Origin: Filobasidium wieringae
Taxonomy: Eukaryota; Basidiomycota; Tremellomycetes; Filobasidiales; Filobasidiaceae
Assembly: GCA_001600055.1 (NCBI GenBank)
Contig: BCIV01000004.1
Coordinates: 418,257-482,256, forward strand
Direction: 5' to 3'
Length of the DNA stretch: 64,000 nucleotides
Shown here: positions 12,265-25,400 of the stretch, piece by piece
Numbering within the stretch: position 1 is the first letter of the stretch
Layout: the number at the start of each line of letters is the position of its first letter
Notes under the pieces: model-generated
Database searches by the model: none
What the model saw: the letters and a program-made list of their open reading frames with translations, nothing else
Told to the model about the DNA's origin: nothing
Made by a program: the position numbers and the translations under genes

Positions 12265-13886
12265 CTACTTCAACCTGGAGATGATGGCCTCGGTGTACTG
12301 GGAGGTGGAAGCCTTTCCGCCCAAATCACCAGTGATGGCCTTACCCTCAGCAATGGTCTATGGAGAGCAGAGTTCAGTTTTTCGTATCGAAAAGGTGGAT
12401 GAGAAGCAGGAGCTCACGGAGAAGATGGCGTTTTCTATGTTGTCAGCGTGCTTGAAGAGGTTCATGTGCCTCAACAACATCAGGGAACTCAACAACAAGG
12501 CGGTGGGGTTGGCGAGACCCTTTCCGGCGATGTCTGGTGCGGATCCGTGGACGGCCTCGAAGATGGAAGCATCCTTTCCGATGTTACCGGAGGGAGTAAG
12601 ACCGAGACCTCCGATCAAACCAGCACACATGTCGGACAAGATATCTCCGTACAAGTTGGGCATGACCATGACGGTGTCAGCGTATGGGGCAGGGTCTTGT
12701 ACGATCTATTGGCAGGCGAATACGAATCAGATTGTGACTAGATGAGTGATCGGTATCGATACTCACCCTCAAGCATACTCGGTCCAAAAGGTCCTCGTCG
12801 TAAACGACGTGGGGATAGTCCTTAGCAACGTTCCTGCATGCTTGCAAGAACATTCCATCGGACATCTTCATGACGGTAGCCTTGTGAACGGCGGTAACCT
12901 TGTTCCTGCCATGCTCAGAGGCGTAGTGGAAAGCGTAACGAGCGACACGCTCGGAAGCCTCGTAGGTGATCAACTTGATGGACTGGACGACACCGGGAAC
13001 CAACTATTAAAAGGTAGACAGAGAATGTTCAGTATATCTTTAAGAAAGTAAGTGTTTCAAATTGAGGACGAACCTCGTGTTCGATACCAGAGTACTCTCC
13101 CTCGGTGTTCTCTCTATTTTCAAAACGCAATAGAAGTCAGAAATGGCACTCATTGCAACTAGCACTCCATATAGCAGAGCTGATAAATTACCTGATCAAG
13201 ACGGTGTTGACGTTATCGTAAGCGGTCTTGTATCCGTCAATGCTGACACAAGGTCTGACGTTGGCGAACAAGCTGAAAGTCCTCCTCAAAGTCAAGTTCA
13301 AAGAAACGTGACCCTTTCCGATGGGGGTAGCCAAGGGTCCCTTCAAAGCGACGGTGTTCTTCTTGACGGAGTGGATGGCATCGGCAGGGATGGCAGTCTT
13401 TCCGTTGACGAGAGTAGGGGTAACGTCGACCTCCTCCCACTGAATGGGAGCCTTAGCAGCGGTGAAGATGTTCTTGACAGACTCGGAGATCTCGGGACCA
13501 ATACCGTCTCCTGGGATAAGAGTGACGGTGTAGTTTCCCTGTTTGTATAGATCAAATTGAGCTACGGATGTCGTGTCAGGATGAAGTACAAGCTTCGACT
13601 GACGTTGGCACCAGGCTTAGCAGCGTAAGCAGAGGAAGGAGCGGTGGACTGGTAGGCAGAGTTGGCCAACTTGGTCGAGGTCTGCGGGTCATATAAGAGG
13701 GGAAGAAGAGCAGTTGATTGCAGTGTTTCAGGAGCGTTTGGTGACGGTAACAAGGAGAAGTTGCATTTGAGGATAGATAGAGCAATATGGTCAACAGGAT
13801 AATCTACTTGCACGATACCCAAAAATGCGCACCTGGAACGACCTGAGAGCGCTAGCAATGGCAGAGGGAGTGGGCTTGAGGACCAT
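12265..13886 (-). CDS. IDH2: Isocitrate dehydrogenase [NAD+], Idh2-type catalytic subunit
   Basis: This mitochondrial TCA-cycle enzyme oxidises isocitrate to 2-oxoglutarate with NAD+; fungi use an Idh1/Idh2 hetero-octamer. The first exon ([17 protein letters not shown]) and the following Ser/Ala/Lys-rich stretch resemble a mitochondrial presequence. The core starts with [20 protein letters not shown]. It includes [20 protein letters not shown] with the substrate-binding Ser and Arg, [27 protein letters not shown] with the catalytic Lys, and the nucleotide-site segment [20 protein letters not shown]. The motif [15 protein letters not shown] marks the NAD-type dimer family, and GLTPSGNIG and [10 protein letters not shown] favour Idh2 over Idh1. 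The last exon ends EAIISRLK with the stop at 12265-12267. Several introns interrupt the gene. It is divergent from the F-box-like gene across 1.1 kb. Confidence 0.92.
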
Positions 13887-14990
13887 TTTGAAAGAGTCTA
13901 TAAGTTGCAAGAAGTTCCAGTCTAGCAAGGATCGCCTGGGTTGAAATCCAGTTTGGGTCTAGGTCAAGATGTTGACAGGGTTCGACTGCTAGGTGTGATG
14001 TTTCACAGAGAGAGGCGGCAAGGCTCACCTCTGCCATAGGGTCTATGGTGCGGCCGAGTAATCCCGATCAGCGAGCGAATGACTGCTTATCAAAAATTGG
14101 CTTCAGGAAATGGCAACACGTCATTTGACATTTCGAATAAGTCAGGGTCATGAGTATGGTAACTGGTACTCCGGTGGGCGAACCTTGCTGGCTTTTTGGT
14201 CTCTTGAGTTATACAGAGTCTACAGCTAGGCAGCTAGGCAGGGAGCGCGCGAAGCGTATCCAGTATTCGAGCGAGTCGACGTGGACCCCAATCATCGAAG
14301 ATATCCGCAGGACAATGCATGGAAAGGTACCTTGCGGAATAGGACCAATGTAGAAGGTAATTGGGGGATTGACGAACGTTTGTTTGCAAAAGTTCCTTTG
14401 AAATTTGAAACCACTACGCAAAACATCAGCCTCATTGTTTGGGTGAGCGCTTCTATGCTTCTTATAAGCGTGCTTCTTGATCCAACTCTGCCGAAAGTAG
14501 CGATTCGACTTCTTTGTTATTTCTCCGTCCTTCTCCAATGAGATATATATAGCTGTACGCCCGTATTGACATCTGTTGCATCTGTGATCTCTGTGAAGAA
14601 TCAGAAAACAGCATTTGGACGATAAATAGCGATAGACGGTAAATCTCTGAAACCCGTCTGATGGCGGATGTAAAACCTGGAAAGCTCAGGATCTCAGTAT
14701 TCCATTCCCGAGCCGCGAGCATCTCAGCTATCTACTAGCTTCAAGCGCTGCTCAAAGCTCTCAAAAAGCTTACAAATCACTCAAACTTCACTGGAACTCG
14801 CACATGTCTTCAACCCGATTTCAGCGAGACAACCGTACCGAGCCTTGCGCGACTTAGACGTATTCATACACTACTACTGCTTACTTTTCTGAACTGGTAC
14901 GTCCATTCTTTGACTGTCGGGTCGATAATATGTCATCATGGAATCCGTAGGAATCCGTAGCAGTAGTGATCTTTCTAGCAACTTGGCACA
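13887..14990. other. Divergent intergenic region (1.1 kb)
   Basis: This lies between the starts of IDH2 and the F-box-like gene. Open stretches on both strands are short and none has a recognisable product or plausible splice structure. A directly repeated GGAATCCGTAG sits near 14940-14958, just upstream of the plus-strand gene. It presumably carries both promoters. Confidence 0.45.
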
Positions 14991-16320
14991 ATGGATTCTT
15001 CCCCTTCAAGCCAAGTATGGCTCAACGAATTGATCATGACGGAGATCTTTACCGCTCTGCTGGACATCCCAAACGGAAAAGAAGAGCTGAAACGTTGCCT
15101 GACTTTGAGTCATTACGGCTTTCAGACTGTGTGTAAAGTCTTGCACAGAGATCTGACGGACGCGAATCTGCAGAGGATGCGGGAACAGGGTTGTGGAATC
15201 GTCAGTCCGGCGGCAGTTGACGCATATAGCCATAGTGGACTGATCGCGAAAATCACAGCGCCACTTCAATCTATATGCACAAAGCATCAAAACCGTTACA
15301 GTGGTCGTTCCTCGCGATAGCATCGATCTCAAGGCCATTAAATCGAATATCGAAAAGGCTCTTCATAGATTTCCCAACCTGAATATCCTCCATATCATGG
15401 ACAGAACAAGACCGCTGCGCTACCGGGTTTTCGAAGTCGTCGTCCACCTAGATCAACGAAACTCCCAAGGACATATTGGACTGGACGTTCGGTATAGAGG
15501 GCCCGCATCGATTCGGTTCGACATTTTGTTCGCGCATAAGGAGACAAGATTTCCGGGACTGTGGCTAAGATCTTTGTATTTTGAATGGATCGAATGGACA
15601 AACGCGCCCGCGAACGAGCTGCTTCCGAGTACAAACGACGCTTCCACTTTAGTGTTCTACCATAGCCTTGTTGAGCTGCATGTGCCCGGAATGATACTTT
15701 ATCCTCGGCACCTTGCGGAGCTGAAAAACTTGCCTTCCCTACGCGAGCTTTCTTGTTGGTCTATCGCTGCAGACATGGACATGAAGGAGGCTAGTGCTGC
15801 GCTCAAAAATATCGAGCGACTGAAATACACAAGCAACAATCATTCGTGTAGGATTGACAAGATCGTCTCGAACGTTACATCTCTCAGGCATCTAGAGTTG
15901 AACCATCCGGATTACCCATTCATCCAGACCTCAATGGTGGAGGGATGGAGGTCATCCCGTGAACGCGTGAATAATAACCTTGTCACACTCACCTTTGGAA
16001 TCGCTCACCGCGATTGCCGCGCCATCAGCCCTGCATTCCTAGGTCTCTACCTCTCGAGGTACTTTTCGCGAGGTACCCTTCTGACGTTTAAACTCAAAGA
16101 CGAGCCGACAGAAGAGCAGCAAAAAGAGCTCTTGACATGGACACGCCATGTTCGAGAATTTTATGCTTACATACAGATGGGAAAATTATGCGCAACGCCA
16201 CATAAGGGTTGGATACAGATGCCCCTCAACGTAAACGGAAATATCGATGGACAGCTCGAAGGAGGGCCGACGATCACAACTGAGGACGACCCGCAAACCC
16301 CGCATGAGCAACCCGAATGA
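14991..16320 (+). CDS. F-box-like protein with leucine-rich C-terminal region
   Basis: The N-terminus (LNELIMTEIFTALLDI, then LKRCLTLSHYGFQTVCKVLHRDLTD) resembles the F-box-like start found in many basidiomycete proteins thought to be SCF ubiquitin-ligase adaptors. The long C-terminal part contains Leu-rich strand/helix units such as HRFPNLNILHIM and LKNLPSLRELSCWS, consistent with a leucine-rich repeat solenoid. Two open frames appear to overlap out of phase. A 58-nt intron at 15201-15258 (GTCAGT donor, CTGAT branch site, CACAG acceptor) joins them exactly, so the exons are 14991-15200 and 15259-16320 and the product is about 423 residues. The splice creates the expected CGIRHFNLYAQSIKTVTVV strand. 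The substrate is unknown. Such proteins are often lineage-specific and numerous, so no symbol is given. Confidence 0.65.
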
Positions 16321-16579
16321 AGGACGTAGCAGTCATGGAAGTCAGACTGGGGTGGACGATACTGGAGACAACGTATCAGTAGTATATCAAGAATAGCCGA
16401 CCGCTGCGAAACGCGGACATCAGCGTAATTTATACGCAGCAATAGCTACCGTACCTTTGTATACAAGTGTTGCCGTGATATCACTCCTATGCCCTACATG
16501 CCCTATGCTTTACATCAATCGACTCACAGCGTATTACTACATTAACAAACGTCTCAAATCAAACAAAGCTTCTGTTGTC

Positions 16580-17626
16580 ATGAAAATCTCGACCGCTTTC
16601 GTAGTGACTTCCGCTGGTAAAGCGCAATCTTCAAGTGTTGCATCGCTCGAGTACTCAAATCGATATTTGCTCCGCAGCAATTGCCACAGTTTCAGCGATC
16701 CCGATTAGGGTGATCTCCTTAGACTCTCTTGTCGGTTCTACGTTTGAGGATCACTCTGGACAAGATGATCACACTCGAGGGAAAGTTTGGGCTCCAGTCG
16801 GGATCGCAAGCACGCGCAAAGTCAAAGCGGATGACAACATGGAAGGCTGGATGGACCTGATCAATAAATACGCTCTCGGATACACCGAGTCCCGAACTAG
16901 CGAGGAAACAGGTATCGAGCGTCCTTATCGTCATTGGCACCATCAGATGTCAGAGGAAGAACACAAAGGTGACAGTCACCATAGGGTCGCTTTGCCTGCC
17001 TTGTCTTCTGGACGCAAGCCTACCATTGTCCACTCTCCAGCCGAAGGCATGTCTGACATGGACCTCAAGGATTTCTTGATCAAGGCCGGTCTCATCCAAC
17101 CTAGTGAAGCCGGAGCTGTGACCATCAAAACTAGGCCCAACGCATACCATGGTGGACCTGTTAGAGAAGTTGTTGGTGGGCCTGGGAGGATCCAAGCAAA
17201 CGGGTACGGGTGGAGGATTAGGGATCGACGACCTGCTGGTCAAGCTCGTTGCTTCATTGGCCGGTAAATAGCAAACCCAGTCATTCACTTGTTAGGCGCT
17301 GATTATCGTGACCTGGTTATGGTAGACTCGTCCGTGCCATCTCCGCTTTCAAACCCCACGAACTCTTCTTCTTCTCTTTCACTTTCGGAATGGGTCTGGC
17401 GTCGCTGTTTAGGATCATCTTCATGATCTTCATTCTCATCAAGCGTTCTCACCAGTACGTCAACGAGGTCCCTGCTTCGAACGAGGATGCAGGGTATCCT
17501 GGAGCGGAATACAGGAACAGGAGGGAGGAAGAAAGGGAAGAACTGCTTCCCGCTTATGAGCAAGTCATCAGTGAGAAGACCCAAGTTCAGAGCGCTCCGG
17601 CTGAGTCTGAGAGCCACCAGGCCTAA
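16580..17626 (+). CDS. Putative signal-peptide, single-pass membrane protein, unknown function
   Basis: A short first exon (16580-16616) and a 61-nt intron (16617-16677) join in phase to exon 2. The result is an N-terminus MKISTAFVVTSAAIATVSAI that reads as a secretory signal peptide. A luminal region of about 190 residues follows, without a domain I recognise. A second intron (about 17264-17325, GTAAAT donor, CTGAT branch, GGTAG acceptor) leads in phase to the final exon. That exon has a strong hydrophobic segment (LFFFSFTFGMGLASLFRIIF and onward), then a charged tail with an LLPAY motif, ending at 17624-17626. The topology suggested is type I: lumen outside, short acidic cytosolic tail. One uncertainty is that a different frame just before the second intron also looks coding, but it does not join the last exon in phase. 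Confidence 0.5.
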
Positions 17627-17882
17627 ACCCAGCCATATTTGGTCGTCCTTGACTGTTGGCGAAGATCGATCGACGGTTGAAACCTGCATGTTGTTCCCCT
17701 TGACTCGTTTGGTATTTCCTCACTCCACATACATACCTGTTTCTATTGTTTCCATATTTCTACTGTGTCTGTTCTTTGTGATTGTAAACTTCAATTGATA
17801 AGATGATATACTCGTTGTTTCTTTGTGTTACAAGCGGTGATACATGTTCATTTCCTGTGGCATGCTTCCATAGACAAGGCAA

Positions 17883-18938
17883 TTACAAACTGCTTTTAAC
17901 TTCCTTTTCGTGACTTAGCCCATGCAACCATATGAATTTCCCAGCCCTTTCAATCATAGCCGGGCTACATACATGGCCGCAGCCTTCTTCTATCCATTCT
18001 TCCTTGAATCCCTCTGGGCCAACCTGAAGCTTTTCGAAGAAAGGTCGACCGATCGAAGCTGGTACGAGTCTGTCATCCGCTCCACCTAGGACTAATATCT
18101 TCTTACCCCAGAATGGGTTCTTCTCCGCACCTCCTTCCGATTCTAGGAGATTGTAGTTGGAGTTGACCGGATCCGTCCGTTTGATCAAAGCCGCGAGGGA
18201 ATCAGGAAAAACAGGTGGACCGAGGGTAGTTTGACCTGAAGCTGGGGGACCGGAAGCGATACGGCGAGAAAGCAGGGTATGATAATCCGGGCAACCGATG
18301 ATAGGGATTCCGAGCGTTATACGCGATTCATGCGTCAAGGCGAGGTAAGAGACGTGACCGCCTAAGCTTATTCCTGTCACCCAGAATTCCTCGATTTGTT
18401 TCTCTCCGGCAGGGAAGAGATAGGCTGGGATGAAATCGATAAGGTTGCGAACGTCACTGGTAGTGCCCCGGTACACCGAACACATGTCCACGCTGAGGAG
18501 GGACATGCTAGTTCCGGTTATTAACCGGTAATGACCGAGTATTTGCGAAAGCACTTACGCATGTCGTGAATTACGCCTGAACCCTTGATTGGCTTCTGGG
18601 GATACATGTCGTTCACCGTGGTTCCTTTGGTCCTGTAATGCAATAAAGCTTCAGTGCTGTATCCAAGCCGGAGATCTGACCTGTATATCTGAACGCACTA
18701 GCGTAACAACTACCAGCTCCCTCTTGCGTTTTCTGCTGCCCTCCCGCTCGAGATCATCAGCCTGCTGTAGGATTCCGTAGACGAGAGCCTTCAAGTCGAA
18801 TTGATTCCCTTCTCTTCCGTGAGTAGCAATGAGTACTCCAACTGGGTGAGAAGACGCCAATGCGGCTTCGAGATTGTAGACCGCAGTGTGGATTCCGCCC
18901 ATATTGAACCGCTTGGGCGCAATTTGATGAGAGGCCAT
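17883..18938 (-). CDS. Alpha/beta hydrolase-fold protein
   Basis: The three exons form a complete alpha/beta hydrolase. The start at 18938 gives MASHQIAPKRFNMGG and leads to a strand with VGVLIATHGREGN. A middle exon begins DQRNHGERH, a motif typical of a fungal hydrolase family. The last exon contains the nucleophile elbow GISLGGH, an acid-residue candidate in GGADDRLVP and a catalytic His candidate in EEGCGHVCSP. The spacing is normal for the fold. Introns lie at about 18636-18709 and 18506-18559. There is no signal peptide or membrane segment, so it is probably cytosolic. The substrate cannot be told from sequence; an esterase or peptidase role is possible. It is convergent with the upstream membrane-protein gene and divergent from REV3. 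Confidence 0.75.
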
Positions 18939-19461
18939 TCTGAGCAAAAGTCTTGTTATTGCTTGGATACAAGTATGGATAGAGAGTTGTTCGAGTCTTG
19001 AATTCAGAGGTCAGGTTTAGAATCGACTTGAGGGTCGAGCATGACTGGAAGGTCAGAGGGCTCGGAGGTGACCTTGTTCTGATGACGAACACGTAGAATC
19101 GCGCTCTAAATGAAGTCGCGTCCTCGATTCAGGAATTGTCAACAGAGCTCGAGACAACCTCTTCGTCGCTGTATACATGAAATCATTCCTACAGCTGCTA
19201 GGCTTCTTCGGTCATATTACCCCGCTGCCTCATACCCATGACACATAACTATCGATGGAACGCTCTTTGAAATCCAGATCAGTCTTGCATATACCGTCGC
19301 GATGATCTTGCAATCGTACCAACCTCAATCGTTTCAAAAAGCGTCAACTAGGCAACTGGGCAACTAGGTTTGAAGACCAGTACGTTCCGTCTGCCAATCG
19401 AAACCCATCTCCGATAGTTGTTCTTTCTCTTGGATCCAAAGTCTCAGAGGGGACAGGCAAG
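18939..19461. promoter_or_regulatory. Divergent promoter region, hydrolase/REV3 (523 bp)
   Basis: This separates the starts of the alpha/beta hydrolase and REV3 genes, which are transcribed away from each other, so it should contain both promoters. No specific regulatory motif stands out. The short repeat CTAGGCAACT/GGCAACTAGG near 19348-19369 is the only internal pattern noted. Confidence 0.45.
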
Positions 19462-22400
19462 ATGGACAGCTCCCAGGAAGACCCCGAGGCCATTGATGCA
19501 TTCATACGAGTCAAGCTCAACGATATCATGGTCACGATGACTCATCCTCTTCAACAGATGAATCGAGTGTATCAGCCTCCTAACCCGAACGCAGCGACGT
19601 CTTTTCCGCTGGGCACACTCCCTGCAAAGGTACCTGTCATAAGGATATTTGGAGTTACTCCAAAACATCAAAGCGTATGCTTGAACGTTCACGGGATCTG
19701 GCCTTACTTTTTCGTCGAGTACCCTCAGGGGCGAAGTCTTGATCCGGATTCGGTTTACCGATACACTCATAGGTTCGCTAATGCGCTGAATAGTGCGTTA
19801 TGTCAATCGCTCAGACAAGACCCATACGGTGCCCCGAACAAACCTGGGCAGGGAACGTTCAACACCTCTACCCTTCATATTGCGTCCATCGTCTTGTGTA
19901 AGGGCGTACCATTCTATGGGTATCATGTTGGCTATTCATACTTCCTCAAGATCGCATTGGTGACACCGTCCCACAAGTATAGAGCGGTGAATCTGTTGGA
20001 AGGTGGAAGCATCATGCAGAAGAAGTTTGCTGTCTACGAATCGCATTTGGACACCAAGCTACAGTTCATGGTCGATTTCGATCTGTATGGATGTGGATGG
20101 GTTGAAGTCCAGGAAGCTCTGTTTAGACGGCCTCTACCAGGTGAGTGATCATCTCTCCAGATCGTCCTTACACGAGCGCTCTTCTGACTGAAATGACATG
20201 CTTCAGAGGGGGATGTTTATACGGAAGCGGAGGATCGAAAAGCTGGAATACACAACGATCTGACAGTCGCAGAACACATGCTTCACCCCCCAAATCTTGG
20301 AAAGGATACCTGGTCAGACTTGGAGATCGATGTGTTCCCCTGGCAAATCCTGAATCGACGAAGATTGAAGCCTCGATACCTCCATGACGCGCTCAAAGAG
20401 CTGTTGTATCCTCACACGTTCGACCCCAATGAAAAGTTCGTGCGCTCTGTTCGAGAGTTATGGAAGGAAGAATCCCGCAGGAGGGTGGAATTGAATTTGC
20501 CACCGGAAGAGGGAATGGTTCCTCCGACAGATGACAGGATGAGAACGGTCCCCAGTCAGGGAGATCATGGGTTTAAAGGAGGTATCTGGGATAGCTCAGA
20601 GGCATGGGAAGCTAAACTCGACGAAAGAATAAGGATGGAGGAGAAGAACAAGAAACGGAGCTGGAATCTGGAAGACTTAGGTAGACCACCGCCAGTGCAA
20701 CTTGATCCGAGCGGTGCAGCTATGTGGGATAGGGTTAGTCGCGATCTTCCACTGATGAAATGTTTGAGTTGATATTATATGATATACTTTAGTGGATTCT
20801 GACGACATTCGAGATTGTCGAAGCGGGATGGCCTCGGCTTATGACGTCGTCAAGACGAACTCAGCATTTGCCGAGAGTTTCGCAATCGTCTCCTGTCAAG
20901 ATGAGGGATCCAACGCAGCAACCCACGCTTTTTCAAGACTCTGAAGATCTGGACCAGGAGAATCCTTTCACGCAGATTGCCACTTCTCAGGTGTTTCAAT
21001 CCCAGAAGGATTCCGAGGTTGAGGCTGAGGAAGACTTGGATGTGGAAACTGTCGAAAGGATCGGGACACAGTCGGCTAAAGTTTGGCACGAGTCCGAGGT
21101 AAAGCTCACGGCTGAGATGGAAGGTTTGAGGGACATGGTAAACATCACGCCGTCCAAACCTGGTGCTCGGCCTGTCGGATCTGATCCAGACCTTGCCGAA
21201 GAAGAAATGCTTGATCCCGATTTTGTTGGCCAACTCACGCAGATGCGCAGCCAGCGGAAGTTGGGAAAGACTATCGATTCTCCCGCTACAGCGTCCCGGC
21301 GAGCACGAGGCGAAATAACGACACCAGAGCCTGAATCGCCTACGAAAAAAGGGAATAATCCCTACTACGCAGAATCATTGCCTTCCACCCCTTCAACAAG
21401 CAGATCCCCTACTCCAAGGAAGAATCTTTTTGCTCGTTCTAGGCAAATGAGCCCTAGTCCGCCCCCACCTTATGGTATGGCAGCGCGACAAGCGCCCAGT
21501 GTACCTTTATCGATGGCATCGCCCTTCAATTCCCCTTCGAAAGTCAAAACTCCTTCGAAGCTCCGATACGTCCATACTGGTCATCCTCTCGGTCTCCTCG
21601 ATGACGAGGATGTCTTCTTGGAATCAACTGCGAAAGCCAAATTGTTAGCTGCAACGCATCCGAAAGTGGATCATGTCGCTCAAAATCCTCTGAAGCGGCG
21701 TAGGGATAGTAGTGAATCTACACCCGCGTCGAAGGATGCTCCCTACTCAGAAGCTTCCTCATATGGGCGCAAAAGTCTTGTGAATTCGACTAACAAGAGG
21801 GAAAACTCGTCAGTATTTATGGACACACAAGGCGATGACTTAGAACCAACGCTAGTATCGCAGAGCTTGGAAACACCTGCGCGAACAACGAAGAGGCAAC
21901 GATTTGCGGACGACCTGCCGCAGTCTCGCTCGTCGACCCGCAGAACCGGACAGCGAGCTAGATTTGCAAGTTCCAAAGAAGCTACGTCCTCCTCTACTGT
22001 ACTTCCCAAAAGTAGTTCTTTAGATATTCAGGGCGAGCAGGACAATATCACAAGACCTTTGCCGCCAAATCTAGGTGTTTGGCAAGGGGATGGTAGCACA
22101 TGGATATACGATACTCCACCCCCATCAACGTCTTATGTCCAAAACACCCTGATGTCGTTCGACAAGCCTGAAGTAGTGTATCAGAAACCGTACTTCTCCA
22201 AGGAGTCTGACCTGCCTTCAGTCAAGACTTCGTTTGGAACGCGCGCGTTTCAGTTATACACGAACGCCGTCTCTAATCTGCTAGATTTCGCATTCGAAAG
22301 AAATTCAAGCATAAGAAACTTGTGTCGTGAAGATCCTGGTCAAAGCAACTTCAATCATATCCGTACCTGGACCTATAATGTCTGTCCGCCGTCAAGGAAA

Positions 22401-25400
22401 GATACTGACGAGTGGCTGGAGCAGGAACAGCAGGCTGTGCAGCGAGGTGAGTCAAGTCGGAGTAAAACAGGCGGTTAAACGCTGAACATGTAATTCGAGC
22501 CAGGCCCGATAGATACTAGGAACAGGCTAGCGTCTCAGGTATGAACTGCTACATCGAGTTAGTCTCTTGCAGCAGACTGATCGCACTTTTGCATGTATAG
22601 CTCGGTCAGCCCACCCAGGCCAAATTCAGATATAGCGATACGAAGAAAGGGAGTAACGCTCAGCGTGAGTCGCAAAACATGGCTTGTTTGACTTTAGAGG
22701 TCTTTGGTAAGCGCTTTATCTGGAAACAGCCAGGCGAAAGGTATTTATGTTTTTGGGTATCAGCACCTTCCAGAGGACGTCTTCTACCGGATCCCAAGCA
22801 AGATCCAATCGTGGCTGTCTTCTATTGTCTTCAAGACAGTGATATCCAGCTGGAACAGCCCGTGTCCGAGAATGGTTATTATTCAGGTGTCTGGCTCGTC
22901 GAAAGCGAAAAGAATAAATCATTGCGACTGGGCAATCAGCACAGTCTCTTCGTGGAATACTTTGACTCCGAACTCGATCTGTTCAACGAGGTTATCAATC
23001 GGGTCCGTATTTGGAATCCGGATGTGCTGGCGGGATGGGAAGTCCATGGAGCCTCGTGGGGTTACTTGGCAGGACGTGCTATGGAAGAATTCAGTAAGCC
23101 AGCTAGGTACGTCATTCATTGAAACCAAGCTGATATCATCGATTAGGTCTGAGCCTGTCTGATGAACTGTCCAGAGTTCGATCGTCTACGTCTTCAGGAG
23201 GCCATTCCAGCTGGAATCAAACCACAAACTCGGCATTCAAGGTCATTGGGCGACACGTCTTCAATATCTGGCGAATCATGCGAGGCGACCTGAATCTTCT
23301 CGGCTACGCTTTCGAAAACGTGGCATACCACTTACTCAAGCAGCGGTCAGTGAAGCGCGACGTTTTCAACTAAGTCTTACTAAGACCTTCCCATCAGTTT
23401 TCCTCATTACTCCCCAGCTGCGCTCACTTCATGGTACAATAGCCGATACCCTGTTCATACTGTCAAAGTTTTGCAGTACTTCGTTGACAAGGTGACTATG
23501 TACATGGAAATGATGGATGCTGCGGAGATCTGTACGAAGAACGCGTGAGCTCATCAAACTCCGTGCATTCGCAGTCAGGTTGCTGAGCGAGTCCCATCTT
23601 ACAGAGAATTTGCCCGAGTTTTTGGCGTCGATTTTAACTATGCAATGACTCGAGGTTCGCAGATAAAGGTTGAGTCTTTCATGTTTCGGATAGCCAAACC
23701 TGAAAGCTTTGTGCTTGTGTCGCCGTCCAAAGAAGCAGTATGTTCCCCTCTCGGTATTGCATCTCGATATAGACTGACACGCTATCGCGGACAGGTTGGC
23801 AAACAGAATGCGGCTGAGTGCCAAGCGCTTGTACAAGAACCGGCCTCTGCTTTTTATGAAGATCCAGTGTTAGTCCTTGACTTTCAGTCGCTTTACCCGT
23901 CCATCATGATCGGGTATAACTATTGTTATTCCACTTGTTTGGGACGGATCGATCCATTCCGAGGGACCTTCAAAATGGGATGGACCGCTCAAGACATACC
24001 TGAGGGCTTGATCGGCCAGTTGCGCAAGCACGTCACAAGTATGTCGATGCTCCTGATCATTTAAGTCGGCCCTTGACGTATCCTACACCAGTTTCCCCCA
24101 ACGGTAGGATCTACGCCAAGCAGAGTCTTCGGAAGAGCCTTTTGGCCAAAATGTTGAAGGAGATTCTAGACACCCGAATCATGGTGAAACAAGGTATGAA
24201 AACCTCTAAAGGAAACAAGGTAAAATATCAGAGGGCAACAGTTAAGTTAGCGATGTACTGACTCTGCGATACAGTCGCTGCTGCAAGTTCTTAATGCTCG
24301 ACAGCTTGGTATCAAACTGATGGCGGTAAGTCACGACTCTCGCGCGGCTCATGATCTGGCGATAACATACCCATTCCAGAATGTTACATACGGTTACACT
24401 GGTGCAAGCTTTTCCGGAAGGATGCCTTGTGTTGAGATTGCGGATGATATCGTGCAGACAGGAAGGGAGACTCTAGAGAAGGTGTGTCACAATAATGACC
24501 TTGTCAAATCGCCTGTACCGACACAACAATTTGCTTTCTTAGGCTATACAGTTCATTGACACTCAGCCACAATGGGGAGCCAAGGTTCGTGGAGGCAGCA
24601 AAAGATGGCTCTGGCCGTGTCTGACTAAAAATTCATCAGGTCATATATGGCGATACCGATTCATTGTTTGTGTTGCTCGAAGGTCGGACGATCCCCGCTG
24701 CATTCAGGATCGGAAACGAGATCGCGGACCAAATCACCGCTCGGAACCCGCGCCCAATCAAGCTCAAGTTCGAAAAGGTATACCTGCAATCAGTTAGAAT
24801 TACTGGTGGGATCGTTGCCAACTGATTGGTACGAAAATTGCTGCAGGTATATACGAAGTGCGTACTCGAGGCGAAGAAGCGCTATGTGGGATTCAAAATG
24901 GAGTCGATTGACGAGGAGCCATCTTTCGACGCGAAAGGTATCGAGACTGTTCGCAGAGACGGCTGTCCTGCTGCTCAGAAGATGTTGGAAACCGTACTCA
25001 AGTGAGACAAAATATGTCTGGCTGGGAAGTCGAGAAGCTTACGCTTGGCATGACATAGATTGCTATTTAGAAAAGCAGACTTGTCGGAAATCAAACAGTA
25101 CTGTGTAGATGAATGGACCAAAATTCTAGAAGGCAAGATATCCATCCAGGATCTGATTATAGCGAAGGAAGTGAAGTTGGGTTCGTATAGGTACGTGAAT
25201 CAGTCGACTGTTTAGCTACCCAGTCAAAGCGAATTCTAAAGAGCTTGATTCTGAAGCGAAAACGGGTTGCCTCCTCCTGGAGCCGTCATCGCTGGAAGAC
25301 GGTTGGCAGAGGATCCGATGGACGAAGCGGAGTACGGGGAAAGAGTGCCGTTCATTATAACGAAACATGGCGCATCTGACCGCTTAGTCCACAAGGCGAG

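Noticed and set aside
15200..15320. Apparent frameshift in the F-box-like gene.
   Set aside because: A 58-nt intron (15201-15258) with normal donor, branch and acceptor joins the two frames exactly.
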